A stretch of 64,000 nt of DNA from Arthrobacter sp. Leaf137. Its GTDB lineage: Bacteria; Actinomycetota; Actinomycetes; Actinomycetales; Micrococcaceae. The DNA is taken from the NCBI RefSeq assembly GCF_001423525.1, contig NZ_LMOI01000024.1, positions 124,001 to 188,000 on the forward strand. Reading direction: 5' to 3'. The notes beneath the pieces were generated by a model. It saw only the letters and a list, made by a program, of their open reading frames with translations, did no database searches and was not told the DNA's origin. This document shows, piece by piece, positions 56,925-64,000 of the stretch. Every line of letters starts with the position of its first letter. Position 1 is the stretch's first letter. Both the position numbers and the translations under genes were made by a program.

Positions 56925-57752
56925 GTGACCACAACCTACGACTGCAGCACCGACGACCAGCGCGCCGAGGCCCTTGAACACGCCCAGCGGGCCATCAGCG
57001 AGAAGAAATGCGTGGTCCTGCCCACGGACACCGTGTACGGAATCGCCGCGGACGCATTCTCCCCGCAGGCCGTCACCATGCTCCTGGTGTCCAAGGGACG
57101 CAGCCGCACCATGCCGCCGCCCGTGCTGATTCCCCGCATCAACGCCCTGGACGGGCTGGCCACGGATATTTCCGCGGATGCCCGGAAGCTGGCGGAGGCC
57201 TTCTGGCCCGGCGGCCTGACGCTCATTTTCCACGCCCAGCCGTCACTGGACTGGGATCTTGGCGAGACCAAGGGGACTGTGGCGCTGCGGATGCCTGCCG
57301 ATGAGATTGCGCAGGAGCTGCTGACCCTCACCGGGCCTTTGGCCGTATCCTCCGCGAACCGGACCGGACACGCCCCGGCACAGACCGCCGCCGCGGCACG
57401 CGAGCAGCTGGCGGACTCCGTGGAGGTCTACCTGGAAGGCGGCTTCCGCCCGGCCGAGGGTGCAGACGCTGTTCCTTCCACCATTGTTGATGCCACCGGA
57501 CCCCGCCTCCGCGTTGTCCGCAACGGCGCGGTCAGCCTCGACCAGCTCCGCGAGCACGTTCCAGGTGTCCTGGGCCTCGGCGAAATTCCGATGGCCGAGG
57601 AGGACGCGGGGAACGATGCGGCCAAGGGTGAATCTGCCGGTGTGGAGTCCTTTGGCGCAGAGCCCGTTGCTGCGGAGTCCGCCACCGCTGATGCTGCCGC
57701 GAAGCCCGAGCCGGCGGATGCCGCCACACCGGCCAGGGAACAGCAGCCTTGA
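56925..57752 (+). CDS. L-threonylcarbamoyladenylate synthase (Sua5/YciO/YrdC)
   Basis: 275 residues, GTG start. The YrdC domain (about 12-205) has KKCVVLPTDTVYGIAADAF, the KGR of the ligand site (LLVSKGRSRTMPPPVL), FWPGGLTLIF and SSANRTGHAPA. It makes threonylcarbamoyl-AMP from threonine, bicarbonate and ATP for tRNA t6A. The last ~60 residues are an Ala/Glu/Pro-rich tail with no domain. AAGAAT 6 nt ahead of the GTG and no ribosome site hint at a leaderless mRNA. The stop overlaps the next ATG. Confidence 0.94.
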   Translation: MTTTYDCSTDDQRAEALEHAQRAISEKKCVVLPTDTVYGIAADAFSPQAVTMLLVSKGRSRTMPPPVLIPRINALDGLATDISADARKLAEAFWPGGLTLIFHAQPSLDWDLGETKGTVALRMPADEIAQELLTLTGPLAVSSANRTGHAPAQTAAAAREQLADSVEVYLEGGFRPAEGADAVPSTIVDATGPRLRVVRNGAVSLDQLREHVPGVLGLGEIPMAEEDAGNDAAKGESAGVESFGAEPVAAESATADAAAKPEPADAATPAREQQP

Positions 57753-58510
57753 TGGCACTGGACCGCCAGCAGATTCCTGTCCTGGACGTCCACGCCACGC
57801 CGCTGCGGGTTCCCGAGCTGGTTGAGGAGCTCAGCCGCTTCATCGAGGACGGTTCCACCCGGACGGTGCTGGGACACAACCTCCACAGCGTCACGCTCAC
57901 CCTCTCCGATGACGGTTTTCGCCGCCTTTACGAGGCCAGTGACATTGTGCTCCTGGACGGGGCGCCGGTGCTGTGGCTGTGGGGGAGGACCGGTAACGCG
58001 GCGGGTCCCGTCATGGACTACCGGCTCGGCTCCACCGACTGGCTGCCCGCCCTTGACCAGGTGCGCGGCCTTGAGCGGATTGCCGTGGTTGGCGCCGGTA
58101 ATTCAGCCAATTCCGGTGCGGTCGCCCGGCTGAGGACCATCGTTCCCGGTGCGCGGGTGGAAGGCTTTCCGGGCGAGGACTGGAACCTTGAACTGGAGGA
58201 CGCCGCCGTCGCCTGGCTGCACCGCGAACAGCCGCAGCTGGTGTTGTTGGGCCTGGGCATGCCCCTGCAGGAGGAGGTGCTGCAGCGTCGGCTCGACGGC
58301 CTGCCGCCGGCCATCTATTGCGCCGTGGGTGGTGCCATCGAACAGCTGGCCGGGATCCAGAAGCTGGCGCCCCGCTGGCTGGGCCGGCTGGGCCTTGAAT
58401 GGGCCTGGCGGCTGCTACTGCACCCGCGCCGCGTTGCCTACCGTGTTTTCGGCGAGCCATGGGTCCTGCTGTGGCTTCTGGCAACGCGCCGGTTGTCCCG
58501 TAAGGACTAG
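57752..58510 (+). CDS. WecG/TagA/CpsF family glycosyltransferase (GT26)
   Basis: 252 residues from ATG 57752 (TGATG overlap; a TTG one codon earlier is possible). GT26 marks: NLHSVTLTLSDDGFRRLYEASDIVLLDGAPVLW (with the catalytic Asp), LVLLGLGMPLQEEVL and the C-terminal APRWLGRLGLEWAWRLLLHPRR. Such enzymes add N-acetylmannosamine or a uronic relative to lipid-linked GlcNAc. The WecA-like enzyme that makes that lipid is encoded 1.2 kb downstream. Together they suggest a teichoic-like or teichuronic wall polymer. Confidence 0.9.
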   Translation: MALDRQQIPVLDVHATPLRVPELVEELSRFIEDGSTRTVLGHNLHSVTLTLSDDGFRRLYEASDIVLLDGAPVLWLWGRTGNAAGPVMDYRLGSTDWLPALDQVRGLERIAVVGAGNSANSGAVARLRTIVPGARVEGFPGEDWNLELEDAAVAWLHREQPQLVLLGLGMPLQEEVLQRRLDGLPPAIYCAVGGAIEQLAGIQKLAPRWLGRLGLEWAWRLLLHPRRVAYRVFGEPWVLLWLLATRRLSRKD

Positions 58511-58520
58511 CGGGCTCCTC

Positions 58521-58546
58521 CGGCAGCCCCCACGTGGGGAGTGCCG
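58521..58546. terminator. Hairpin between convergent glycosyltransferase genes
   Basis: CGGCA (58521-58525) pairs with TGCCG (58542-58546), enclosing a CCCCACGTGGGG palindrome. It fills the gap between the two stops; no T tract. Confidence 0.55.
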
Positions 58547-59443
58547 CTAGAACTTCTGGTCCTCCAGCGGTCCGAATCCTTTGCCGCGCAGGCCGGCGCT
58601 GAACGTCCTGGCCCAGCCCAGCAGCCCGGAAAGGTCACGGCGCTGCAGGAAGTAGCCCAGGTAGCCGCCTACGTCAGCAACGAACGAGCGGACCCGGAAA
58701 TACCGGCGGATGAGGTACCCGCGGTTGCGGTAGTAGTAATAGCGCTTGAAGGCCGATTCCGGAACGATGACGTGCCATCCGGCGCCGTACACGTGCTGGG
58801 TTTCGGAAAACGCGTGCGGGTGCGTAATGGCCGTGGTGGTGACTGTGCCGAACCTGATCCCTGCCTGGCGGAGGCGGATGGTGAAGTCCACTTCGTCGCC
58901 CCGGATAAACAGGCGCATGTCGGGCAGGCCCACCTTGAAGAACACGTCGGACCGGATAAGCGCACCATTGAAGAAGTGCCCGTCGTTGGGAAGGAACCCC
59001 AATTTCTCCACCTCGGCGCGGTCGTGGGTGACCTTGCCGTCGAGCCGGAAGAAGAAGGAGAGCCTGTCGGGTTGTCCGGGCGCCGTCACGAGCGGAACCA
59101 CAGCCTCCAGGTCGCGGGCTTCGGCCTCCCGCACCAGGGTAGCGAGGCATTCAGGATCGGCCGGCACGGCGTCGTCATCCATCATCCAGATCCACCTGGC
59201 ACCGCTGGCCACCGCTTTGAGGGCTGCGAGGGCGAACCCGCCAGCGCCGCCAAGGTTGGCTTCTGACCTGACATAGTCCACGTTGGAATGCTGTTCCGCT
59301 ATGCTGCGCGCGGGGGTTGTGCCACTGTCCACGAGGCAAATGGTGTCCACTGAGGCCGTCTGGGCCTTGATCGAATCCAGCAGCACCGAGAGCTCCTTCG
59401 GACGGTCGAAGGTCACGGCTGCAACTGCAATGCGGGCGGTCAT
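58547..59443 (-). CDS. Family 2 glycosyltransferase
   Basis: 298 residues, AAAGGA 5 nt ahead of the ATG. GT-A fold: VAAVTFDRPKELSVLLDSI opening, the DDD motif in WIWMMDDDAVP, NGALIRSDVF, and the RGDEVDFTIRLRQAG acceptor/base region. The RGDEVDF signature resembles the galactofuranosyl/rhamnosyl (GlfT1/WbbL) group. It is soluble with a short hydrophobic C-terminal part (GYLGYFL). Probably adds a sugar to the wall polymer started by WecA. The donor is not deducible. Confidence 0.87.
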   Translation of the reverse strand: MTARIAVAAVTFDRPKELSVLLDSIKAQTASVDTICLVDSGTTPARSIAEQHSNVDYVRSEANLGGAGGFALAALKAVASGARWIWMMDDDAVPADPECLATLVREAEARDLEAVVPLVTAPGQPDRLSFFFRLDGKVTHDRAEVEKLGFLPNDGHFFNGALIRSDVFFKVGLPDMRLFIRGDEVDFTIRLRQAGIRFGTVTTTAITHPHAFSETQHVYGAGWHVIVPESAFKRYYYYRNRGYLIRRYFRVRSFVADVGGYLGYFLQRRDLSGLLGWARTFSAGLRGKGFGPLEDQKF

Positions 59444-59732
59444 GGGGGTCCTTTCAGCATGGCTGTCAGGGGTTTCCCTGCTCCTTCTGCGCGAGTGTGG
59501 CGCGGAGCCATGAAGCCGTTGGCGCTAGTATCTTTGACTAGAGTCCACTGTAATACAGCCCTGTAAGGCACTGCGTAAGGCTATCTGCGTACTGTCTGCT
59601 GCGCGCTCGGCGACGGAGAAGTTTCATTTATCGGAGAACAGATTCCCGGCCAGTGAGCCCACCTGGCCCGGACCTGCCGCCGGCGCGGCGGTCCATTCCC
59701 GGCCCCCTCAACTCTGAAACGGCCATCACCCC
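59444..59732. other. 289-bp divergent intergenic region (GT2 / wecA)
   Basis: Should hold promoters for both genes. TTGACT near 59534-59539 and TAATAC near 59551 are suggestive but badly spaced. CTGTAATACAG at 59548-59558 is a small palindrome. No gene seen. Confidence 0.35.
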
Positions 59733-60845
59733 ATGATCATGTACCTGCTCATGGGCCTGATTGCCGCCGTCGTGTCCTATGCCGCAACCTGGGGTGCCCG
59801 GGTGGTGGGCCACAGGCTCGAACTGCACCAGCCCATCCGCAGCCGCGATATGCATTCCACACCCGTTTCCAGGCTTGGCGGCGTTGCCATCTTCCTGGGT
59901 GTGATGGTGGCACTGATCGTCGCGAGCCAGTCCTTCTTCGTGAAGGACATCTACCGGAACAATTTCTCGCCGTGGGGAGTGCTGGCCGGGGCCGCGGTGA
60001 TTGTCCTGGTGGGCGTGGCCGATGACCTCCTGGACATCCGCTGGTGGGTGAAACTGATCGGCCAGAGCGTGGCTGCCCTTACCGTGGCCACCTGGGGCGT
60101 ACAGATGACAATCGTTCCCTGGGTTCCGGAACCCATCTACCTGGAGAACGGAACGCTCCGGGTGGTGCTGACCGCAGGGCTCATCGTCACCACCATGAAC
60201 GCCTTCAACTTCATCGACGGCCTGGACGGTCTTGCGGCAGGAGTGGCCGTCATCGGCGGAACGGCGTTCTTCGTCACCGCCTACTGGGTGCACCGCAATG
60301 CAGTCCTGCTGGATTACTCGGACCTTGCCACGCTGATTACGGCGGTCCTCGTAGGTGGCTGCCTCGGGTTCCTGCCGCACAACTGGTTCCCCTCAAAGAT
60401 CTTCATGGGGGACTCCGGGGCCATGCTGATCGGGCTGCTGATGGCCTCGGCAGGTGTGGTGTCCACGGGGCAAATCACCTCGGGCCTGTATGACCGCGCC
60501 AACGGTATTTCCACGGTCATCCCCATCCTGCTTCCCTTCGCTGTGCTCTTCCTGCCCCTGCTGGACCTGGGGCTCGCCGTGGTCCGCCGGACCGCACGCG
60601 GACGTTCGCCGTGGTCTGCGGACCGCGGACACCTGCACCACAAACTCCTCGACATCGGCTATTCGCACCGCACGGCCGTGATCCTCATGTACCTCTGGAC
60701 AGTGGTGCTGTCCTTCGGCGGGCTCGCCTTTGCAATTTTTCCCTGGCAGATTGTCCTCGCCGTCGACCTGTTCGCCACCCTGGTCATGGGCCTCGTCACG
60801 GCGTGGCCGTACCTGTCCCGCAGCGGCGAGGAACCCGCCACGTGA
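59733..60845 (+). CDS. wecA: Undecaprenyl-phosphate GlcNAc-1-phosphate transferase (WecA/Rfe/TagO, MraY family)
   Basis: 370 residues with about 11 membrane segments. PNPT motifs: the catalytic Asp pair in GVADDLLDIRWWVK, NAFNFIDGLDGLAAG, PSKIFMGDSGAMLIG and the cytoplasmic RRTARGRSPWSADRGHLHHKLLD (HIHH-like). It starts lipid-linked wall polymers by moving GlcNAc-1-P to undecaprenyl phosphate. An ATG 6 nt further in is an alternative start; no ribosome site is seen for either. It lies just ahead of the atp operon, as in many actinobacteria. Confidence 0.94.
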   Translation: MIMYLLMGLIAAVVSYAATWGARVVGHRLELHQPIRSRDMHSTPVSRLGGVAIFLGVMVALIVASQSFFVKDIYRNNFSPWGVLAGAAVIVLVGVADDLLDIRWWVKLIGQSVAALTVATWGVQMTIVPWVPEPIYLENGTLRVVLTAGLIVTTMNAFNFIDGLDGLAAGVAVIGGTAFFVTAYWVHRNAVLLDYSDLATLITAVLVGGCLGFLPHNWFPSKIFMGDSGAMLIGLLMASAGVVSTGQITSGLYDRANGISTVIPILLPFAVLFLPLLDLGLAVVRRTARGRSPWSADRGHLHHKLLDIGYSHRTAVILMYLWTVVLSFGGLAFAIFPWQIVLAVDLFATLVMGLVTAWPYLSRSGEEPAT

Positions 60846-60874
60846 CGCCGTGCGGAAACATTTTCTATCTCGTG

Positions 60875-60880
60875 TAGAAT
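60875..60880 (+). promoter_or_regulatory. -10 element of the ATP synthase operon
   Basis: TAGAAT preceded by TG, 105 bp past the start of the spacer logic and about 70 nt before the first atp-operon gene. The -35 is not clear. Confidence 0.5.
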
Positions 60881-60950
60881 TTAGGGGCAGCACAAGCTGC
60901 CACTCCACCCTGCTGGCTCCCCGCCAAATGCCCCCGACGATTGGGATCGA

Positions 60951-61433
60951 ATGACCTCCAACGCCGAGCCCGGACCTGCGTCCGGCAAAGGACATGTTGG
61001 TGCTTCCGGTCCCACCGCATCGCTGTGGCTGCACCTGCTAAAGATCAGCGCCGCTGCCGCGGCAGTTGGCCTGGTCCTCTGCGGTGCAACAGCGATGTTC
61101 CTCAATGGTGGCGCCGCCGCACTTTCGAGTGCCTTGGGCGGTTTGCTGGTGATGCTGTTCTTTGGAATCAGCCTCCTGGTTGGCCACTTTGTTGGACGAA
61201 GCAACCCCTCCGGGGCCATCGGCGTCTTCGTGGCCACCTACTTCATCAAAGTCGTGGGATTCGCCATTGTGATGTTTGTACTGGGGGCGCCCCAATGGTT
61301 GCAAGGCCGCTGGTTCGTCGCCGGAGCCGTAGTGGCTGTCGTCCTGTGGCAGGCGGCCGAAATCTATGGTTTCAGCAAAGTCCGCCTTCAGATCTACAAC
61401 GATCCAGAGGACAAAGGGGAGCCCCGTGCGTAA
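60951..61433 (+). CDS. Four-span membrane protein ahead of the ATP synthase genes (AtpI-like)
   Basis: 160 residues. After a polar N-terminus of about 25 residues come four membrane segments (near 27-48, 56-79, 90-110 and 121-140) and a short charged tail. AtpI/UncI-type proteins of this size lie first in many atp operons and help assemble the c-ring. The sequence itself shows only weak AtpI resemblance, so the call leans on position. The next gene starts inside its last codons (GTG 61426). Confidence 0.7.
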   Translation: MTSNAEPGPASGKGHVGASGPTASLWLHLLKISAAAAAVGLVLCGATAMFLNGGAAALSSALGGLLVMLFFGISLLVGHFVGRSNPSGAIGVFVATYFIKVVGFAIVMFVLGAPQWLQGRWFVAGAVVAVVLWQAAEIYGFSKVRLQIYNDPEDKGEPRA

Positions 61434-61764
61434 CTCAAGGAAACGTGACGCTGCCGGCAACGGCAACCGTGCGCAGGGCAGTTCTGCCGCGGGCGTCTCC
61501 AGCGAGAACACCGACGGCGGATACAACGCCGGGATGGCCGTCTTCAGCTACATCATTGGCGGAATCATCGTCTGGAGTTTGATAGGGTGGGGATTGGATT
61601 TTCTGTGGGGAACGCGCTGGATTGTGCTCGCAGGCGCTCTGCTTGGAGCCGTCGGAGGTTTTTACCTTTCCCACATGCATGGCCTCACCAGTTCCCGCAA
61701 AAACACTGGTGATCGTCCTGCTGCCAGCGGTCCGTCCCAGGACGGCGGCACGAATGCCAAATAA
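61426..61764 (+). CDS. AtpZ/AtpI-type two-span membrane protein
   Basis: 112 residues from GTG 61426 (GGGGAG 5 nt ahead), overlapping the previous gene by 8 nt. Two membrane segments (near 37-58 and 66-84; IIVWSLIGWGLDFLWGTRWIVLAGALLGAVGGFYLSH) with polar, disordered ends. The WGLDxxxGT pattern resembles AtpZ/AtpI proteins that accompany the F-type ATPase and may carry Mg2+ or Ca2+ or aid assembly. Confidence 0.72.
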   Translation: MRNSRKRDAAGNGNRAQGSSAAGVSSENTDGGYNAGMAVFSYIIGGIIVWSLIGWGLDFLWGTRWIVLAGALLGAVGGFYLSHMHGLTSSRKNTGDRPAASGPSQDGGTNAK

Positions 61765-61845
61765 TTTCACAGGGGGAGCGTTAGGCCGCAAGGCCCCGGC
61801 TCCCCGCCCAACGCCCAATGATGGACACTGCAGAGAGGAAACGCG

Positions 61846-62646
61846 TTGATCGCGCTTGCGCTCCCGGCCCAAGATTCAGGAGAGTTTACACCTCCTGGTA
61901 TTAACGAAATGCATTTGCCGGCAATCCTGCCGTGGGGTGCCGCAGAAGGATTCTCCAAGCAGATGCTGCTGGTCCTCCTCTCTGTCGTCTTTATCGCCGT
62001 CTTCTTCGTGCTGGCTGCACGCAAGCAGCAGCTGGTACCCGGCAAGCTCCAGTTCGCCGGCGAGGCCGCATACGGCTTCGTCCGCAACGGCATCGCCAAG
62101 GACATCATCGGCGGCCGCGACTTCATCAAGTACGTGCCCCTGCTGTTCAGCCTGTTCTTCTTCATCCTGGTGAACAACATCTACGGCGCCATCCCGGTCA
62201 TCCAGCTCCCCACGTTCTCGCACGTCGGCGGAGCCTACGTCCTGGCCGGCATCGTCTACTTCACCTGGATCGCCATCGGCGTCAAGAAGAACGGCCTGCG
62301 CTACTTCAAGCTGGCCACCGTTCCGTCGGGTGTTCCGTGGTTCATCCTGCCGATCGTTATCCCGATCGAGATCATCTCGAACTTCGTCGTCCGGCCCGTA
62401 ACGCACAGCCTCCGTCTGTTCGCCACCATGCTCGCCGGCCACCTCATCGTGATGATCGCCGGTTCCGGCATCGAATACCTGGTCATGCAGGAAAGCATCC
62501 TCCTGAAGGGCACCTCGGTCCTGGTGCTCGCGGGTGCGATCGCCATGTACATGCTTGAGGCCCTGATCATGGTCCTGCAGGCGTACGTCTTTACACTGCT
62601 GACGGCGATCTACATCGAAGGCGCCCTGCACGCCGACAGCCACTAG
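61846..62646 (+). CDS. atpB: ATP synthase subunit a
   Basis: 266 residues, TTG start with AGAGAGGA 7 nt ahead. Six membrane segments; the essential Arg lies in NFVVRPVTHSLRLFATMLAGH, and VNNIYGAIPVI and the C-terminal YVFTLLTAIYI are conserved. It forms the proton half-channels against the c-ring. First structural gene of the operon. Confidence 0.97.
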   Translation: MIALALPAQDSGEFTPPGINEMHLPAILPWGAAEGFSKQMLLVLLSVVFIAVFFVLAARKQQLVPGKLQFAGEAAYGFVRNGIAKDIIGGRDFIKYVPLLFSLFFFILVNNIYGAIPVIQLPTFSHVGGAYVLAGIVYFTWIAIGVKKNGLRYFKLATVPSGVPWFILPIVIPIEIISNFVVRPVTHSLRLFATMLAGHLIVMIAGSGIEYLVMQESILLKGTSVLVLAGAIAMYMLEALIMVLQAYVFTLLTAIYIEGALHADSH

Positions 62647-62741
62647 GCGCCCTGCCGACAGGCACACACAAATCTTCCCCTCGCGGGGATGAAGCAACCC
62701 AAACAACCTGCCACATGGGTGGCATCTTGAAAGGAAGAAAA

Positions 62742-62960
62742 ATGGAAGGCACAATCAACGGCTCCCTCAACCTCATCGGCTACGGTCTCTCGGCCATCGG
62801 CGGTGGTATCGGTGTGGGTCTCGTGTTCGCCGCTTACATCAACGGTGTTGCACGTCAGCCGGAGGCTCAGCGCGTGCTGCAGCCGATCGCATTCCTTGGT
62901 CTGGCACTGACCGAAGCCCTCGCCATCCTTGGTCTCGTCTTCGCCTTCGTCCTTTCCTAG
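62742..62960 (+). CDS. atpE: ATP synthase subunit c
   Basis: 72 residues from ATG 62742 (AAAGGA 7 nt ahead); an upstream ATG at 62715 is not used. Two helices: the first with GGGIGVGLVFAAYINGVARQPE, the second with the proton-carrying Glu in LALTEALAILG. It is the rotor-ring subunit. The 95-bp spacer before it contains short hairpins (CCCC-TCGC-GGGG), a common feature tied to high atpE expression. Confidence 0.97.
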   Translation: MEGTINGSLNLIGYGLSAIGGGIGVGLVFAAYINGVARQPEAQRVLQPIAFLGLALTEALAILGLVFAFVLS

Positions 62961-63011
62961 TCCTGGCGCGAAGCGAACATTCAGAACCGAGTAGATAAGG
63001 ACGGGTGAAAT

Positions 63012-63566
63012 ATGAATCAGCTGATCATCTCAGCCGCCACTGAAGGCGAAAAGGTTAACCCCCTCGTTCCCAACCTTTGGGAAATGGGCGTTGTCCTGGT
63101 TGGCTTCGCGATTCTCATGTTCATCGTGGTCAAGTTTGTTGTCCCGATGTTCGAGAAGACCTTTGCCGAGCGAGCCGAAGCCATCGAAGGCGGCATTGCC
63201 AAGGCTGAGAAAGCCCAGGCTGAGGCGTCTGCTGCACTCGAAGAGTACAAGCAGCAGCTGACCGACGCCCGCACCGAAGCAAACCGCATCCGTGAGGAAG
63301 CACGCGCCGAAGGTGCGCAGATCCTCGCGGACCTCAAGGAGAAGGCTGCTGCAGAGTCTGCGCGCATCACTGCGCAGGCACACGCACAGATCGAATCCGA
63401 GCGCCAGGCGGCCGTTGTGTCCCTGCGCTCCGAGGTTGGCACCCTGGCCACCACCCTTGCCGGCCGCATCGTGGGCGAATCGCTCAACGACGACGACCGC
63501 GCAGCACGGGTCGTGGACCGGTTCCTGGCAGATCTGGAGACCCAGAGCGCAGGTGCAGCTAAGTAA
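63012..63566 (+). CDS. atpF: ATP synthase subunit b
   Basis: 184 residues. One membrane segment (about 24-46; LWEMGVVLVGFAILMFIVVKFVVPMF) followed by a long Ala/Glu/Lys helix forming the peripheral stalk. Its stop overlaps the atpH ATG by one base (TAATG). Confidence 0.96.
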   Translation: MNQLIISAATEGEKVNPLVPNLWEMGVVLVGFAILMFIVVKFVVPMFEKTFAERAEAIEGGIAKAEKAQAEASAALEEYKQQLTDARTEANRIREEARAEGAQILADLKEKAAAESARITAQAHAQIESERQAAVVSLRSEVGTLATTLAGRIVGESLNDDDRAARVVDRFLADLETQSAGAAK

Positions 63567-64000
63567 TGGCAGGCGTATCGAGCGAATCGCTGGCAACAGC
63601 GCTGACCGCGCTGGAAGTAAAGCTTCCCACCGCGTCGCTGCAGCTGGCAAAGGAACTCTTCGGAATTCTGGGAATGGTGGACAGCTCGGCTGGCTTGCGC
63701 CGCGCCCTGACTGACCCGTCCCGTAACGGTGACGAAAAGTCGGCGCTGGTCAGGCAGCTGGTTGGCGGAAAAGTCTCCGCTGATGCTGCAGAGGTCGCGG
63801 GCGGATTGGCCGGTTCACGCTGGGCATCTGCGCGGGACATCGGCGATGCACTCGAGACTCTTGCCGCAACGGTGGTCATTTCCGTTGCTGAAAACAAGTC
63901 GGCCGTTTCTGCCTCCGGCATCACTGGCCTGGAAGAACTGGAGAACGACCTGTTCTCCTTCAACCAGACCGTGGCGTCCAGCCACGAGGTACAACGTGCT
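63566..64000 (+). CDS. atpH: ATP synthase subunit delta (partial, runs off the window)
   Basis: 145 codons are visible from ATG 63566, with no stop before the edge. The start (AGVSSESLATALTALE) and helical layout match the delta/OSCP N-terminal domain, which caps the F1 head and binds subunit b. The full protein should be about 270 residues in this phylum. Confidence 0.93.
   Translation, partial: MAGVSSESLATALTALEVKLPTASLQLAKELFGILGMVDSSAGLRRALTDPSRNGDEKSALVRQLVGGKVSADAAEVAGGLAGSRWASARDIGDALETLAATVVISVAENKSAVSASGITGLEELENDLFSFNQTVASSHEVQRA

Overview
The window is a gene-dense, high-GC chromosomal segment with no rRNA operon, prophage, insertion sequence or CRISPR array. Gene content and order point to an actinobacterium of the family Micrococcaceae, most likely Arthrobacter/Pseudarthrobacter. 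The supporting marks are a tmRNA tag ending in ALAA, a fused 2-oxoglutarate decarboxylase Kgd, a SigR/RsrA pair, a 24-residue bL37, a Rho with a long N-terminal insertion, and the order argS-lysA-hom-thrC-thrB-rho-prfA-prmC-sua5-wecA-atp. The genus is an inference from these features, not from a database search.

Layout. 1-3.7 kb: division and ribosome rescue (ftsE end, ftsX, an FtsX-linked M23 hydrolase, smpB, ssrA). 3.8-10.2 kb: an O-acyltransferase, a soluble HtrA-like protease, a small Cys/His protein, two FluC/CrcB subunits behind an MntR-type regulator, and a methyltransferase. 10.2-12 kb: a cysteine-desulfurase-like enzyme under a SAM-IV riboswitch. 12-16 kb (minus strand): doxX-aroA-rsgA-hisN. 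16-17.3 kb: sigR-rsrA behind its own SigR-type promoter. 17.4-19.7 kb: bL37, a PadR/DUF4097 operon with twin operators, and a degenerate SGNH protein. 19.9-23.7 kb: kgd. 24.2-26.6 kb: two overlapping CNNM/CorC-type membrane proteins. 26.6-29.9 kb: znuACB with a 27-bp palindrome at the promoter, facing a zur-like gene. 30-34.4 kb: MBL hydrolase, Cds1-like cysteine desulfhydrase, sulfurtransferase, alcohol dehydrogenase and HIT protein. 34.4-39.4 kb: hrpA-fabH. 39.5-42.4 kb: a tiny membrane protein, a GlxA-type regulator, an emfourin-protealysin pair and tRNA-Arg(CCG). 42.6-45.5 kb: a flavin electron-transfer module (FMN-binding lipoprotein, ApbE, RnfD/NqrB-FNR fusion). 45.7-64 kb: argS, lysine/threonine biosynthesis, rho, prfA, prmC, sua5, two glycosyltransferases, wecA and the start of the ATP synthase operon, cut in atpH.

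How it fits together. Most genes are core metabolism or information processing, packed in operons with 1-4 nt overlaps. The parts worth attention are regulatory: a SAM-IV riboswitch, a SigR autoregulatory promoter (GGAAT-N18-GTT), paired PadR-type operators, a Zur-type palindrome, a dyad over the glxA promoter, nested perfect inverted repeats between rho and prfA, and at least six genes whose start codon lies 6-7 nt after a TANNNT hexamer, as expected for leaderless mRNAs. I saw no clearly unknown multi-gene system. The least explained protein items are the SGNH protein lacking its catalytic residues, the flavin module, the repeat-bearing Rho and the 55-residue membrane protein beside glxA.
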